64,000 nucleotides of DNA from an uncultured Acetatifactor sp. (GTDB lineage: Bacteria > Bacillota > Clostridia > Lachnospirales > Lachnospiraceae), in NCBI GenBank assembly GCA_910577665.1, contig CAJTOJ010000011.1:1-64000 (forward strand), read 5' to 3'. How positions within the stretch are numbered: the first letter of the stretch is position 1; every line of letters starts with the position of its first letter. The notes beneath the pieces were generated by a model that saw only the letters and a program-made list of their open reading frames with translations, made no database searches and was not told the origin of the DNA. Position numbers and translations under genes: made by a program. Below are positions 53,570 to 61,130 of the stretch, piece by piece.

Positions 53570-54370
53570 CTATAGGGAAAGAGCCGTATTCTTCTGGTCC
53601 GGGGGAGATTTCCGGTAGGAAGTAGGAGTGCATCCCATGGCTTTTTTGAATACCTTGGCAAAGTAGAAATAATCGCTGTATCCTACCTGTGTGGCAATGG
53701 CAAACACGGTCTGTGTAGTATGGGTCAGAAGCCAGGCCGCATGGTCCATGCGCAGGGCAGTTAGATAACTGATAAAGGTGATACCCATTTCCTGGCGGAA
53801 AATCTGGCTGGCATAATTGGCGTTGATGGAACAGTGTTCAGCCAGATCCTGGATGGAGATATCCTTCTGGTAATGGGCTTCCGTGTAGTCGATCATCATC
53901 TGGACAGATTTATGGCCGGAGGTAAGATGCCGGGGGTGGAACTGTTCGGCTGTGTCGGTGGTGGCTTCCTTTTCTGTCTGGGAGGCCAGGGTCTGCCGTT
54001 TGTTCAGCAGCAGATAGGCCTTTTGCATGGAATCCATCAGTTCGCTGGGGGAGAAGGGTTTCAGGCAATAGCCTATGGCATTGTGGAACATGGCTTTCTG
54101 GGCATAGGCGAATTCCGCATGGCCGCTGATCATGATAAACAAGGTATTCAGCCCTTCCGCATGGGCAGCCTGCAGGATATCCAGGCCACCCATGCCAGGC
54201 AGACGTACATCTACAAAGGCCAGATCCGGCTGATGGGTCCGGATGTATTCCAGTCCCGACAGGCCGTCATACAATTCTGCTATGATTTCAAAATATTCCT
54301 GGTCGCGTATGGTGGCGATGAGGCTTTTTACCACCCACTTTTCATCATCAATTACAATTGCCTGGTACAT
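53570..54370 (-). CDS. Response regulator with AraC-type DNA-binding domain
   Basis: 266 residues from ATG 54370 (AGAGGA upstream); 36 more codons are open but sit within the kinase gene region. Receiver 1-120 with phospho-acceptor Asp54 in AFVDVRLPGMGG, and C-terminal AraC pair (ISIQDLAEHCSINANYASQI, TVFAIATQVGYSDYFYFAKV). The linker is short, making it smaller than the YesN regulator at 19384. Second gene of the reverse operon, 52 bases after the kinase. Confidence 0.94.
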   Translation of the reverse strand: MYQAIVIDDEKWVVKSLIATIRDQEYFEIIAELYDGLSGLEYIRTHQPDLAFVDVRLPGMGGLDILQAAHAEGLNTLFIMISGHAEFAYAQKAMFHNAIGYCLKPFSPSELMDSMQKAYLLLNKRQTLASQTEKEATTDTAEQFHPRHLTSGHKSVQMMIDYTEAHYQKDISIQDLAEHCSINANYASQIFRQEMGITFISYLTALRMDHAAWLLTHTTQTVFAIATQVGYSDYFYFAKVFKKAMGCTPTSYRKSPPDQKNTALSL

Positions 54371-54422
54371 AATATCCTCTTTTTCTGAAATGAAATGTGC
54401 TACCAATGGATGGGGATGCGAT

Positions 54423-56243
54423 CTATTTCCGGGTCTGGTAGGGTACCCTGACTTGGATATTGGTTCCAACACCTTCATCGGAGTCGATCACCAGTGTATA
54501 ATTTGCACCATAATATAATACCATCCTGCTGTTTACATTTAAGATGCCAATGCTGTCATGGCTCATGGCATCCAGCCGGGCCAGATTGGACGCCGCATCC
54601 TGGTCTCTGCGCTTAACCGGCTGGGACACTGCCCGGCGCAGTTCTTCCAGCTTGTCCGGAGGCATTCCCACACCGGTGTCAAAGATCCAGATGGCCAGAT
54701 ACCCGTGTTCCGGGTTGCGGCCTGCGCCGATCAGCAGTTCACCGGGTTTCAGGCTTTTTTCCAGCCCGTGTACAATGGCATTTTCCACCAGCGGCTGTAT
54801 CACCATCTTGGGAATCAGACAGGCGTAAGAATCCTGGGAGAATTCATACCTTATGGTAAAACGGTTGTCGAAACGTTCCTTCTGGATGAACAGATAGGAG
54901 CGGACAATCTCCATCTCTTCTGCCAGGGTCACCATTTCTCCCCCTTTGATGCTGTACCGGAAGATCTGGGACAGGGCGCCGGTGACAGAGATCACCTTGT
55001 CATTCATGCCTTCAGCGGACATACCACAGATCATGGTCAGGGTATTGTACAGGAAATGGGGATTGATCTGGCTGCGCAGAAAGGCAATTTCAGTCTTGCG
55101 GTTTATGACCTCCAATTCATACATCTGGGTGTAAGTGTCGAAAATCGTGTGGTTCAACCGGTCTGTCTCATGCAGCATCTCGTTGAAGGCCAGGGAGATC
55201 TCGTTGATCTCGCTGGATCCCAGGAACCCCTGGGTGATGGGGACATCTTCCTTGAAGAAACGCCGTTCCCCGGCGGAGATCGTCTTCATATAATCTGTCA
55301 ACTGCTTCAGGGAGTGGATCAAGGGACGGTAGAGTGCAAAGAGTAACATCAACATGAGAGCCAGCAGTCCCCCCATGGACAGAAGCAGCCGCAGGGAAAT
55401 CTGTATGACCTGCCTGGTGGCCTGGCTTTTGTCCACCAGTACATACAGGGTATGGTCGATACAGGGAATGGAGTATCTTCTTGCGGCATAAAGCATTCGG
55501 TCGGAGGTGCTTTCCACCGGAAAGATCCCTTCTTCTGTGGAATTGTCATCCTTTGCACGGACAACCGATTCATATAGTGCCGCATTGCCATATATGAGCT
55601 GGTTCTCACTGTCTGCCAGAAGAATCTCCGGATGATACCAGTTGGTTTCGTTATCCATGGTATTGCTCAACAGGCTGTTTACATCCACAGCCAGGAACAG
55701 GATTCCAAGGTATTTGCTCTCCCCTGCGCCCAGGGAATAAATGGGCATGGCCAGGATATGGCAGGGGATGCTGTTGACCACAGCGGTACCTGCAGAGCGG
55801 TAGGAAAAGCGGGAACCATACAGGGTCTGGGCAAATGTCACATAATTGTCGGAGGGACCGCAAAGGGATGCAAAGTTATGGTTGGCCCCGAACACGGCAA
55901 TATCTGTAATGAAAGAATTCAGCAGGGCCGTATTGTCCAACTGGCTCTTCAAAGTTTCATAATTCTCATAAGTGGTGCGGGTGTCGGTACTTTGCAGGTA
56001 ATTCTGTACAGACTGGCTGTACGCGATGTTATAACAGATGTTTTCACAACTCTCATAGGCCTCCCGGGTGTTCTTGGCCAATTGGGAAGAATAGGATTCC
56101 AGGCTGTTGTCAAAGAAGGAAGTCTGGAGCCTGGCATATGCGTAAGTGGTGAATGCGGTGATTCCCACCGTGCAGAGGGTAAAGAGGATCAATATAATAG
56201 CAAACTGCCTGGTAAGAGGCAGTAGCAGGGTTTTCTTTTTCAT
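54423..56243 (-). CDS. Sensor histidine kinase, YesM family
   Basis: 606 residues. Membrane helices at about 12-35 and 285-308 border a large extracellular sensor (about 36-284). HAMP (about 310-360), His_kinase with the phospho-acceptor in RSQINPHFLYNTLTM, and HATPase_c (IQPLVENAIVHGLEKSLKPG, AIWIFDTGVGMPPDK, GILNVNSRMVLYYG). First gene of the reverse operon; diverges from the permeases it likely controls through the inverted repeat at 56318-56353. Confidence 0.95.
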   Translation of the reverse strand: MKKKTLLLPLTRQFAIILILFTLCTVGITAFTTYAYARLQTSFFDNSLESYSSQLAKNTREAYESCENICYNIAYSQSVQNYLQSTDTRTTYENYETLKSQLDNTALLNSFITDIAVFGANHNFASLCGPSDNYVTFAQTLYGSRFSYRSAGTAVVNSIPCHILAMPIYSLGAGESKYLGILFLAVDVNSLLSNTMDNETNWYHPEILLADSENQLIYGNAALYESVVRAKDDNSTEEGIFPVESTSDRMLYAARRYSIPCIDHTLYVLVDKSQATRQVIQISLRLLLSMGGLLALMLMLLFALYRPLIHSLKQLTDYMKTISAGERRFFKEDVPITQGFLGSSEINEISLAFNEMLHETDRLNHTIFDTYTQMYELEVINRKTEIAFLRSQINPHFLYNTLTMICGMSAEGMNDKVISVTGALSQIFRYSIKGGEMVTLAEEMEIVRSYLFIQKERFDNRFTIRYEFSQDSYACLIPKMVIQPLVENAIVHGLEKSLKPGELLIGAGRNPEHGYLAIWIFDTGVGMPPDKLEELRRAVSQPVKRRDQDAASNLARLDAMSHDSIGILNVNSRMVLYYGANYTLVIDSDEGVGTNIQVRVPYQTRK

Positions 56244-56317
56244 GGGGCAGTACCTGTCCTTGGTGTCAGAATGTCATGTACCAGATCCTATTTTACAATA
56301 AATAGCTGCCGACCACT

Positions 56318-56353
56318 ATGTAAATTTCTTGGAAAAATGTAAGAAATTTACAT
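56318..56353. promoter_or_regulatory. 13-bp inverted repeat in the divergent control region
   Basis: ATGTAAATTTCTT (56318-56330) and AAGAAATTTACAT (56341-56353), exact complements 10 bases apart, between the kinase and permease starts. TAAATTCCTTG (56393-56403) repeats part of it 72 bases later, next to the permease promoter. Best candidate for response-regulator binding. The rest of the 315-base gap is AT-rich with no gene. Confidence 0.6.
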
Positions 56354-56414
56354 GTTCCATAAGGAAACTGTGAAAAACATGTAAAATGTACATAAATTCC
56401 TTGTGATTAATCCA

Positions 56415-56443
56415 TTCAAAGGGAATGTTTTAAACAATATAAT
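56415..56443 (+). promoter_or_regulatory. Promoter of the second ABC operon
   Basis: TTCAAA (56415-56420), 17 bases, TATAAT (56438-56443): perfect -10 with a weak -35, consistent with activation by a regulator bound upstream. About 117 bases before the first permease. Confidence 0.5.
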
Positions 56444-56559
56444 AAAATATGTCATATCAAGAGGAAAAAATGCTTTTTTTCCTGGAAGAAACCAGGGAAA
56501 ATCTTTACTTTTGCGATGTACACATAAAGAAGGTGTTGAAGAGAAAAGGAGAGGAAAGT

Positions 56560-57519
56560 ATGGCAAAAAAAGCGAAGGCCGCCACAGCCCCGGTACCTGT
56601 GGGGAACAAGAAAAATTTCTGGCAGATGCTTTGGAAGCAGAGGACACTGCTGCTGATGGCGGCACTGCCGGTGGCGATGGTGGTGATATTCAAATATGTG
56701 CCCATATATGGCGTTCTGATCGCCTTTAAGAATTTTAAGGCCGCCAGGGGCGTGTGGGGCAGTGACTGGCTGGATCCGTTCTGGAAGAATTTCCAGACCT
56801 TCTTCAAAAATGTCAACAGTGGACAGATCATATGGAATACGCTGAAGGTGGGTACCTTGACATTGCTCTTCACTTTTCCGGCTCCCATTGCTTTTGCAAT
56901 TCTGCTGAACGAGTTACGAGGAAACGTGTACAAAAGGGTGGTGCAGACGGTTTCCTATATTCCCCATTTCATTTCTGTGGTGGTTATCTGTTCCATGCTG
57001 AACGGCTTCGGCTCCACCACCGGCCTGTTCAATGATGTCCGGGAAATGTTGGGAATGGCCCGGGTGGACATGAACAATGGCAGCACCTATTTCTTGCTGA
57101 TGTACATAGGCTCTGCGGTCTGGCAGGGGGTGGGCTGGGGATCCATCATTTACCTTTCAGCCTTATCCAATGTAGACACCAGCTTATATGATGTGGCCAA
57201 TATTGACGGGGCCAACCGCTGGCAGAAGATCAAGAACATTGTCTGGCCAACCATTATGCCTACGACCACGGTGCTCTTGATCATGAATGTGGGCAATGTG
57301 CTGAACAGTGACTATACCAAGATCCTACTGATGCAGAATGACACCAACAGAAGCCAGCTGGAGGTAATTGGCACCTTCGTGTACAAGCAGGGTATTGAAG
57401 GGGGGAGATTTTCCTACGCAACGGCAGTGAACCTGTTTGTCTCCATTATCTGTTTTATCCTGGTATTCGGGGCAAATATGATTACCCGTAAGATGAATCC
57501 GGAAAACAGCCTCTGGTAA
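56560..57519 (+). CDS. ABC transporter permease, LplB type
   Basis: 319 residues from ATG 56560 (AGGAGAGGAAAG upstream); the frame is open further back but the added part is not conserved. Begins MAKKAKAATAPVPVGNKKNF; six membrane helices; EAA loop with ANIDGANRWQKIKNIVWPTI. First permease of the second importer, with no ATPase in the operon, as in the first system. A multi-hairpin repeat starts 3 bases after its stop. Confidence 0.95.
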   Translation: MAKKAKAATAPVPVGNKKNFWQMLWKQRTLLLMAALPVAMVVIFKYVPIYGVLIAFKNFKAARGVWGSDWLDPFWKNFQTFFKNVNSGQIIWNTLKVGTLTLLFTFPAPIAFAILLNELRGNVYKRVVQTVSYIPHFISVVVICSMLNGFGSTTGLFNDVREMLGMARVDMNNGSTYFLLMYIGSAVWQGVGWGSIIYLSALSNVDTSLYDVANIDGANRWQKIKNIVWPTIMPTTTVLLIMNVGNVLNSDYTKILLMQNDTNRSQLEVIGTFVYKQGIEGGRFSYATAVNLFVSIICFILVFGANMITRKMNPENSLW

Positions 57520-57521
57520 AA

Positions 57522-57670
57522 GTGTGAAGGAAATCACTAAGCTCGAAAAAGACCTCGCCAAGTGATTTCAAGCTTCACACTGAAAAACGCAAGTGCAGCG
57601 TTTTTCCCGGAATCGTAGATTCCGTGCGAATTGTTTGTGCCTTTTTTAATGGCACTGGCGCCAGAAGCGG
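57522..57670 (+). repeat. Multi-hairpin intergenic repeat, copy 3
   Basis: Hairpin I: GTGTGAAG (57522-57529) with GAAATCACT pair to AGTGATTTC and CTTCACAC (57573-57580), loop CTCGAAAAAGACCTCGC. Hairpin II: AAAAACGC (57583-57590), 7-base loop, GCGTTTTT (57598-57605). Hairpin III: GGAATC-GTA-GATTCC (57609-57623). Then ATTGTTTGTGCC and hairpin IV, GTGCC-N9-GGCAC. Lies between the two permease genes. Confidence 0.8.
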
Positions 57671-57745
57671 TAAGTTTGGAAGGTTGAAGATATATTTTCA
57701 GATATTGATGGATATGTCCGTTCAAGCGGGCGAGGAGGAATAAAT

Positions 57746-58651
57746 ATGGCTTTTCAGAAAAATACACAGCCTAAAAATAAAGTGTATATCGGTAGTAAGG
57801 CATTTGATGTGTTCTTGATCCTTTTTATGTTGGTATTGTCCATTATCTTTATTTATCCGTTTCTGAATGTGGTTGCCACATCCCTGTCCAGTAACCGGAT
57901 GATCACCACACATCAAGTGACCTTCTTCCCAAAGGAGTTGATGCTGGATGGATACAGGATGCTGTTGAAGGAACAGGATATCCTGGGGGCATATTGGAAT
58001 ACCATTGTCATTGCCCTGGGTACCGCGGCTATTAGCCTGGTACTGACCTCCATGCTGGCCTATGTGATGATGATCCCGGAGTTTGTGCTTCGTAAGCCCC
58101 TGGCAGTGTTCCTGCTGATCACCATGTTCTTCAGTGGTGGCACGGTACCTACCTACCTGCTGATCCAGAATCTGGGACTCTATGATACCTATTGGGCTTT
58201 GATCCTGCCGAATGCGGTATCGGCTTACAATGTGTTTGTGTATCGGGCTTTCTATAAGGGAATCTCCACGGAGATCCGGGAAGCTGCCAGGATTGACGGG
58301 GCTGGGGAATTTAAGATCCTGTCCATGATTTATGTTCCATTGTCCAAGGCCTTGTATGCGACTTTCGGGTTGATGGCAGTGGTGGGTGTGTGGAACAGTT
58401 ACTATGATGCACTGTTGTATATCCGGGAGCCGGCCAGACAGCCCATCCAGATGCTGCTGCGGAAGATCGTTTTCATATCGGGGGTCACTGATAAGATGGA
58501 ATCGACAATGATGATGACAAACGGGCAGCTGAATGCACTGAACGTCAAATACGCCTGCGTGGTGGCCACCATTGGCCCCATCCTTCTGGTATATCCTTTC
58601 GTACAGAAGTATTTTGCACAGGGTATGCAGGTGGGTGCGGTGAAGGGCTGA
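57746..58651 (+). CDS. ABC transporter permease, YtcP type
   Basis: 301 residues; six membrane helices (first about 18-42, VFLILFMLVLSIIFIYPFLN). EAA loop in EAARIDGAGEFKILSMIYVP; ends FAQGMQVGAVKG as YtcP relatives do. AGGAGG precedes the ATG. Partner of the LplB-type permease, separated from it by the multi-hairpin repeat and followed by another copy. Confidence 0.95.
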   Translation: MAFQKNTQPKNKVYIGSKAFDVFLILFMLVLSIIFIYPFLNVVATSLSSNRMITTHQVTFFPKELMLDGYRMLLKEQDILGAYWNTIVIALGTAAISLVLTSMLAYVMMIPEFVLRKPLAVFLLITMFFSGGTVPTYLLIQNLGLYDTYWALILPNAVSAYNVFVYRAFYKGISTEIREAARIDGAGEFKILSMIYVPLSKALYATFGLMAVVGVWNSYYDALLYIREPARQPIQMLLRKIVFISGVTDKMESTMMMTNGQLNALNVKYACVVATIGPILLVYPFVQKYFAQGMQVGAVKG

Positions 58652-58841
58652 ATGTGAAGGAAATCACTAAGCTCGAAAAAGACCTCACCAAGTGATTTCA
58701 AGCTTCACATTGAAAAATGCAAATGCATCGTTTTTCCTGGAATCGCAGATTCCATGTGAATTGTTTGTGCCATCAAAGATGGCACTGACATCAAAGATGG
58801 CACTGACATCAAAGATGGCACTGACGCCAAAGCGGCATGAC
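58651..58841 (+). repeat. Multi-hairpin intergenic repeat, copy 4
   Basis: Same plan as 57522 and nearly the same sequence, but the outer pair GTGTGAAG/CTTCACAC is ATGTGAAG (58652-58659) with CTTCACAT here, a matched G-C to A-T change. Hairpin II AAAAATGC / TCGTTTTT is weaker; hairpin III GGAATC-GCA-GATTCC is intact. The hairpin IV segment is expanded by three 18-base units. The next 145 bases to the binding-protein gene hold no ORF or promoter that I can support. Confidence 0.8.
58772..58841 (+). repeat. Tandem 18-bp repeat, three exact units plus one degenerate
   Basis: ATCAAAGATGGCACTGAC at 58772-58789, 58790-58807 and 58808-58825, then GCCAAAGCGGCATGAC. Each unit can extend a GTGCC/GGCAC pairing with the preceding sequence, so the number of units may change the hairpin. 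The other three repeat copies have a single unit. Confidence 0.9.
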
Positions 58842-58986
58842 GGGAAGTGCGAACGGGATGAAGATTTTCTATGGCAGATTGTAAGGGGAATGCTACAGGC
58901 CCTTTATGATAAATGAGGTAACAGCCCGAAAGGGTAGAAACGTGTGCCGGAATAAGAAAAGCAGTTCTGGCGGAAAAGGAGGAATT

Positions 58987-60783
58987 ATGAAGAGGAAAGC
59001 GATCAACAAATTGATTTCCTTAGGTCTGGCAGGAGTCCTTGCAGTGGGTCTGATGACTGGCTGCGGCAATTCCGATGACCAGTCAGGTGACACAGGCAGC
59101 AACAGCCAGGAGAGCACAGGACAGCAGAGTGCTTCCGGCAATGAGGGGAATGACAGCCAGGAGGGCAATGAAGGTGTAACATCAGGAGCTGCTGCAAACG
59201 GGATTCAGCTGCCGGAGATTCCGGATGGAGTCTTAAAACTGGAGGTCAATATCCCCGATTTCAACCAGACTTCTGAGGGTACTATGATCCAGAACCTGTG
59301 GCAGGAGAAGATGGAGGCCTATCTGGGCGTGAAACTGGATATTACCTGGACCAGGACAGCCTGGAACGATTTCCGTGAGACTGAGAAGGTGCCTTTGCAG
59401 GCAGGTAAGATTGCGGACGTATCCACACTTTCCATAGGCCCTGCCATCAATGAGTTTGGTGAAGACGGAACCGTGCTGAACCTGGCCGATTACATGGACT
59501 ATATGGTGTATTATCCGGAGTACATGGCGGATACCAATGGCGGTGAGGACTTCGCCAAGAATGAAGACGGCTCCATGTACTATTTCATGGATGGTTCCTA
59601 CAATATGAGCAATATTGAAGGTGCCCAGTCCTTCACAGCGTTTGCATACCGCTTCGATGTGCTGAAGGAAAATGACCTGCAGCCTGCCACTACGCTGGAG
59701 GAGTTCACCCAGCTGTGCGCAGACATCAAGGCCAAGATTGACAACGGTGAGATTGATGCCAAGTATCCCATCATGAACAGCACCAAGGATTATTCCATTT
59801 ATCGTGGTTTTGTAGGCATCTTCCACACCTGGGATGTACTGTACTACAATGGCAGCGAATGGGTATTCGGACCTTTTGAGGACAATTTCCGGGAGATGCT
59901 GAAGTACTTAAATGGTCTCTATGAAGCAGGGTATATTGATCCCGAATTCGGAACTGCCGATACGGAGTCTGCAAATGGCAAGGCTGCTACCGGAGTGGCG
60001 GTGATCTGCCCTACCTTGTGGTCCGGCTCTGTTACTGGCTGGAATGATGCTACAGATGTGGAGGGTATGGAATGGGGACTGGCTTATCTGCCGGAAGGCC
60101 CTTATGGTACATCCTGGAAATGGGGTTCCAAACAGGGTGGAAAATCCCTGGCCAACGGTATGGGTATCTATATCAGTGCCAAAACAGAGCATCCTGAATA
60201 TGTTGTGGCTATGATCGACTATCAGTATTCCGATGAAATGGTCCAGATGCTCAACTGGGGTGTAGAAGGAGAGACTTACACTGTAGAGAATGGCAAGAAG
60301 ACCTTTGTGGACAGCATTCTGAATCCTGCTGATTCGGCTTCCAATGCTTCTCTGGAATCCGGAAAATATGGTCTGATGGCATCTTCCGTATGCCGCACAG
60401 GTATTCCGTTTACACCTATTGATTTCGAGGCCATGCTTATGACAACGGCTGGATCCCAGTCCTGGTGGAATGCAGAAGACGGATATTATGAGGGAGATTT
60501 CTGGGTAGAGTCCAGCAGGCTTGGTGGTCCTGAATCCGTAGCTCCCTATGACAGGGAGCCTGTAATGTATCTGACAGCCAGTGAGCAGGCTATGAGAGGA
60601 CAGCTCAGATATGGCGGTGTCTGCGAATCCAGAGTAAAAGAGCTGGCGCTCCAGTTCATCACTGGTGAAAAAGATATCGACAATGATGCGGACTGGGAAG
60701 CCTACATTGCCGATGTGAAGAGCCAGACGGACGATGATTTCGACAGCATTCTGGAGACTCTTGATGCCAAGACTGTAAAGTAA
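58987..60783 (+). CDS. Extracellular solute-binding lipoprotein of the second ABC system
   Basis: 598 residues from ATG 58987, which has AAAGGAGG 5-6 bases upstream; an open frame extends back to 58906. Signal peptide with lipobox LMTGC (Cys26), a Ser/Gly/Asn/Gln/Glu linker (about 27-85), then a large sugar-binding fold (LEVNIPDFNQTSEGTMIQNL, WTRTAWNDFRETEKVPLQAG). Matches the LplB/YtcP permeases just upstream. The preceding hairpin repeat may raise its expression relative to the permeases. Confidence 0.93.
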   Translation: MKRKAINKLISLGLAGVLAVGLMTGCGNSDDQSGDTGSNSQESTGQQSASGNEGNDSQEGNEGVTSGAAANGIQLPEIPDGVLKLEVNIPDFNQTSEGTMIQNLWQEKMEAYLGVKLDITWTRTAWNDFRETEKVPLQAGKIADVSTLSIGPAINEFGEDGTVLNLADYMDYMVYYPEYMADTNGGEDFAKNEDGSMYYFMDGSYNMSNIEGAQSFTAFAYRFDVLKENDLQPATTLEEFTQLCADIKAKIDNGEIDAKYPIMNSTKDYSIYRGFVGIFHTWDVLYYNGSEWVFGPFEDNFREMLKYLNGLYEAGYIDPEFGTADTESANGKAATGVAVICPTLWSGSVTGWNDATDVEGMEWGLAYLPEGPYGTSWKWGSKQGGKSLANGMGIYISAKTEHPEYVVAMIDYQYSDEMVQMLNWGVEGETYTVENGKKTFVDSILNPADSASNASLESGKYGLMASSVCRTGIPFTPIDFEAMLMTTAGSQSWWNAEDGYYEGDFWVESSRLGGPESVAPYDREPVMYLTASEQAMRGQLRYGGVCESRVKELALQFITGEKDIDNDADWEAYIADVKSQTDDDFDSILETLDAKTVK

Positions 60784-61130
60784 GACACATTGGCAGCCAG
60801 GTAAAGATACATTCCGGTGCAAAGGACGAAAGAGAAAGACTTTGTACATCACAGAGAGCATAAAAACATAGTGAAAGATTATTCCGGACCGGCGTGGCAA
60901 AAGTCACGCCGGTCATGCTATGGAAAAGAACATCTGGTGTGGCAGAAATGACAAAGCAGGATAAGGAAGAAATGAAAACAGAAAGGGGAAATCTGGCGGG
61001 GGCTATAAGAATTCTGCATAAGCCGTATATGTTTTTTCCATTTTAATATATCCTCCATCCTCTATAATAAAAGAGAAGGGAAACCGGGTATCCAGGCATT
61101 TCCATAACGTATGGGCGAAAGGGGGTTCCT
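60784..61130 (+). other. Intergenic region with hairpin and weak promoter
   Basis: GACCGGCGTG (60887-60896), 8-base loop, CACGCCGGTC (60905-60914) is a strong stem without a T-run, probably a 3' stabiliser or terminator. TATAAT at 61063-61068 is a good -10 about 60 bases before GH78 but its -35 is poor. Nothing else is seen in these 347 bases. Confidence 0.5.

Noticed and set aside
58772..58841. CRISPR array (short direct repeats)
   Set aside because: Units are 18 bp and directly adjacent with no spacers, so this is a tandem expansion within an intergenic repeat.
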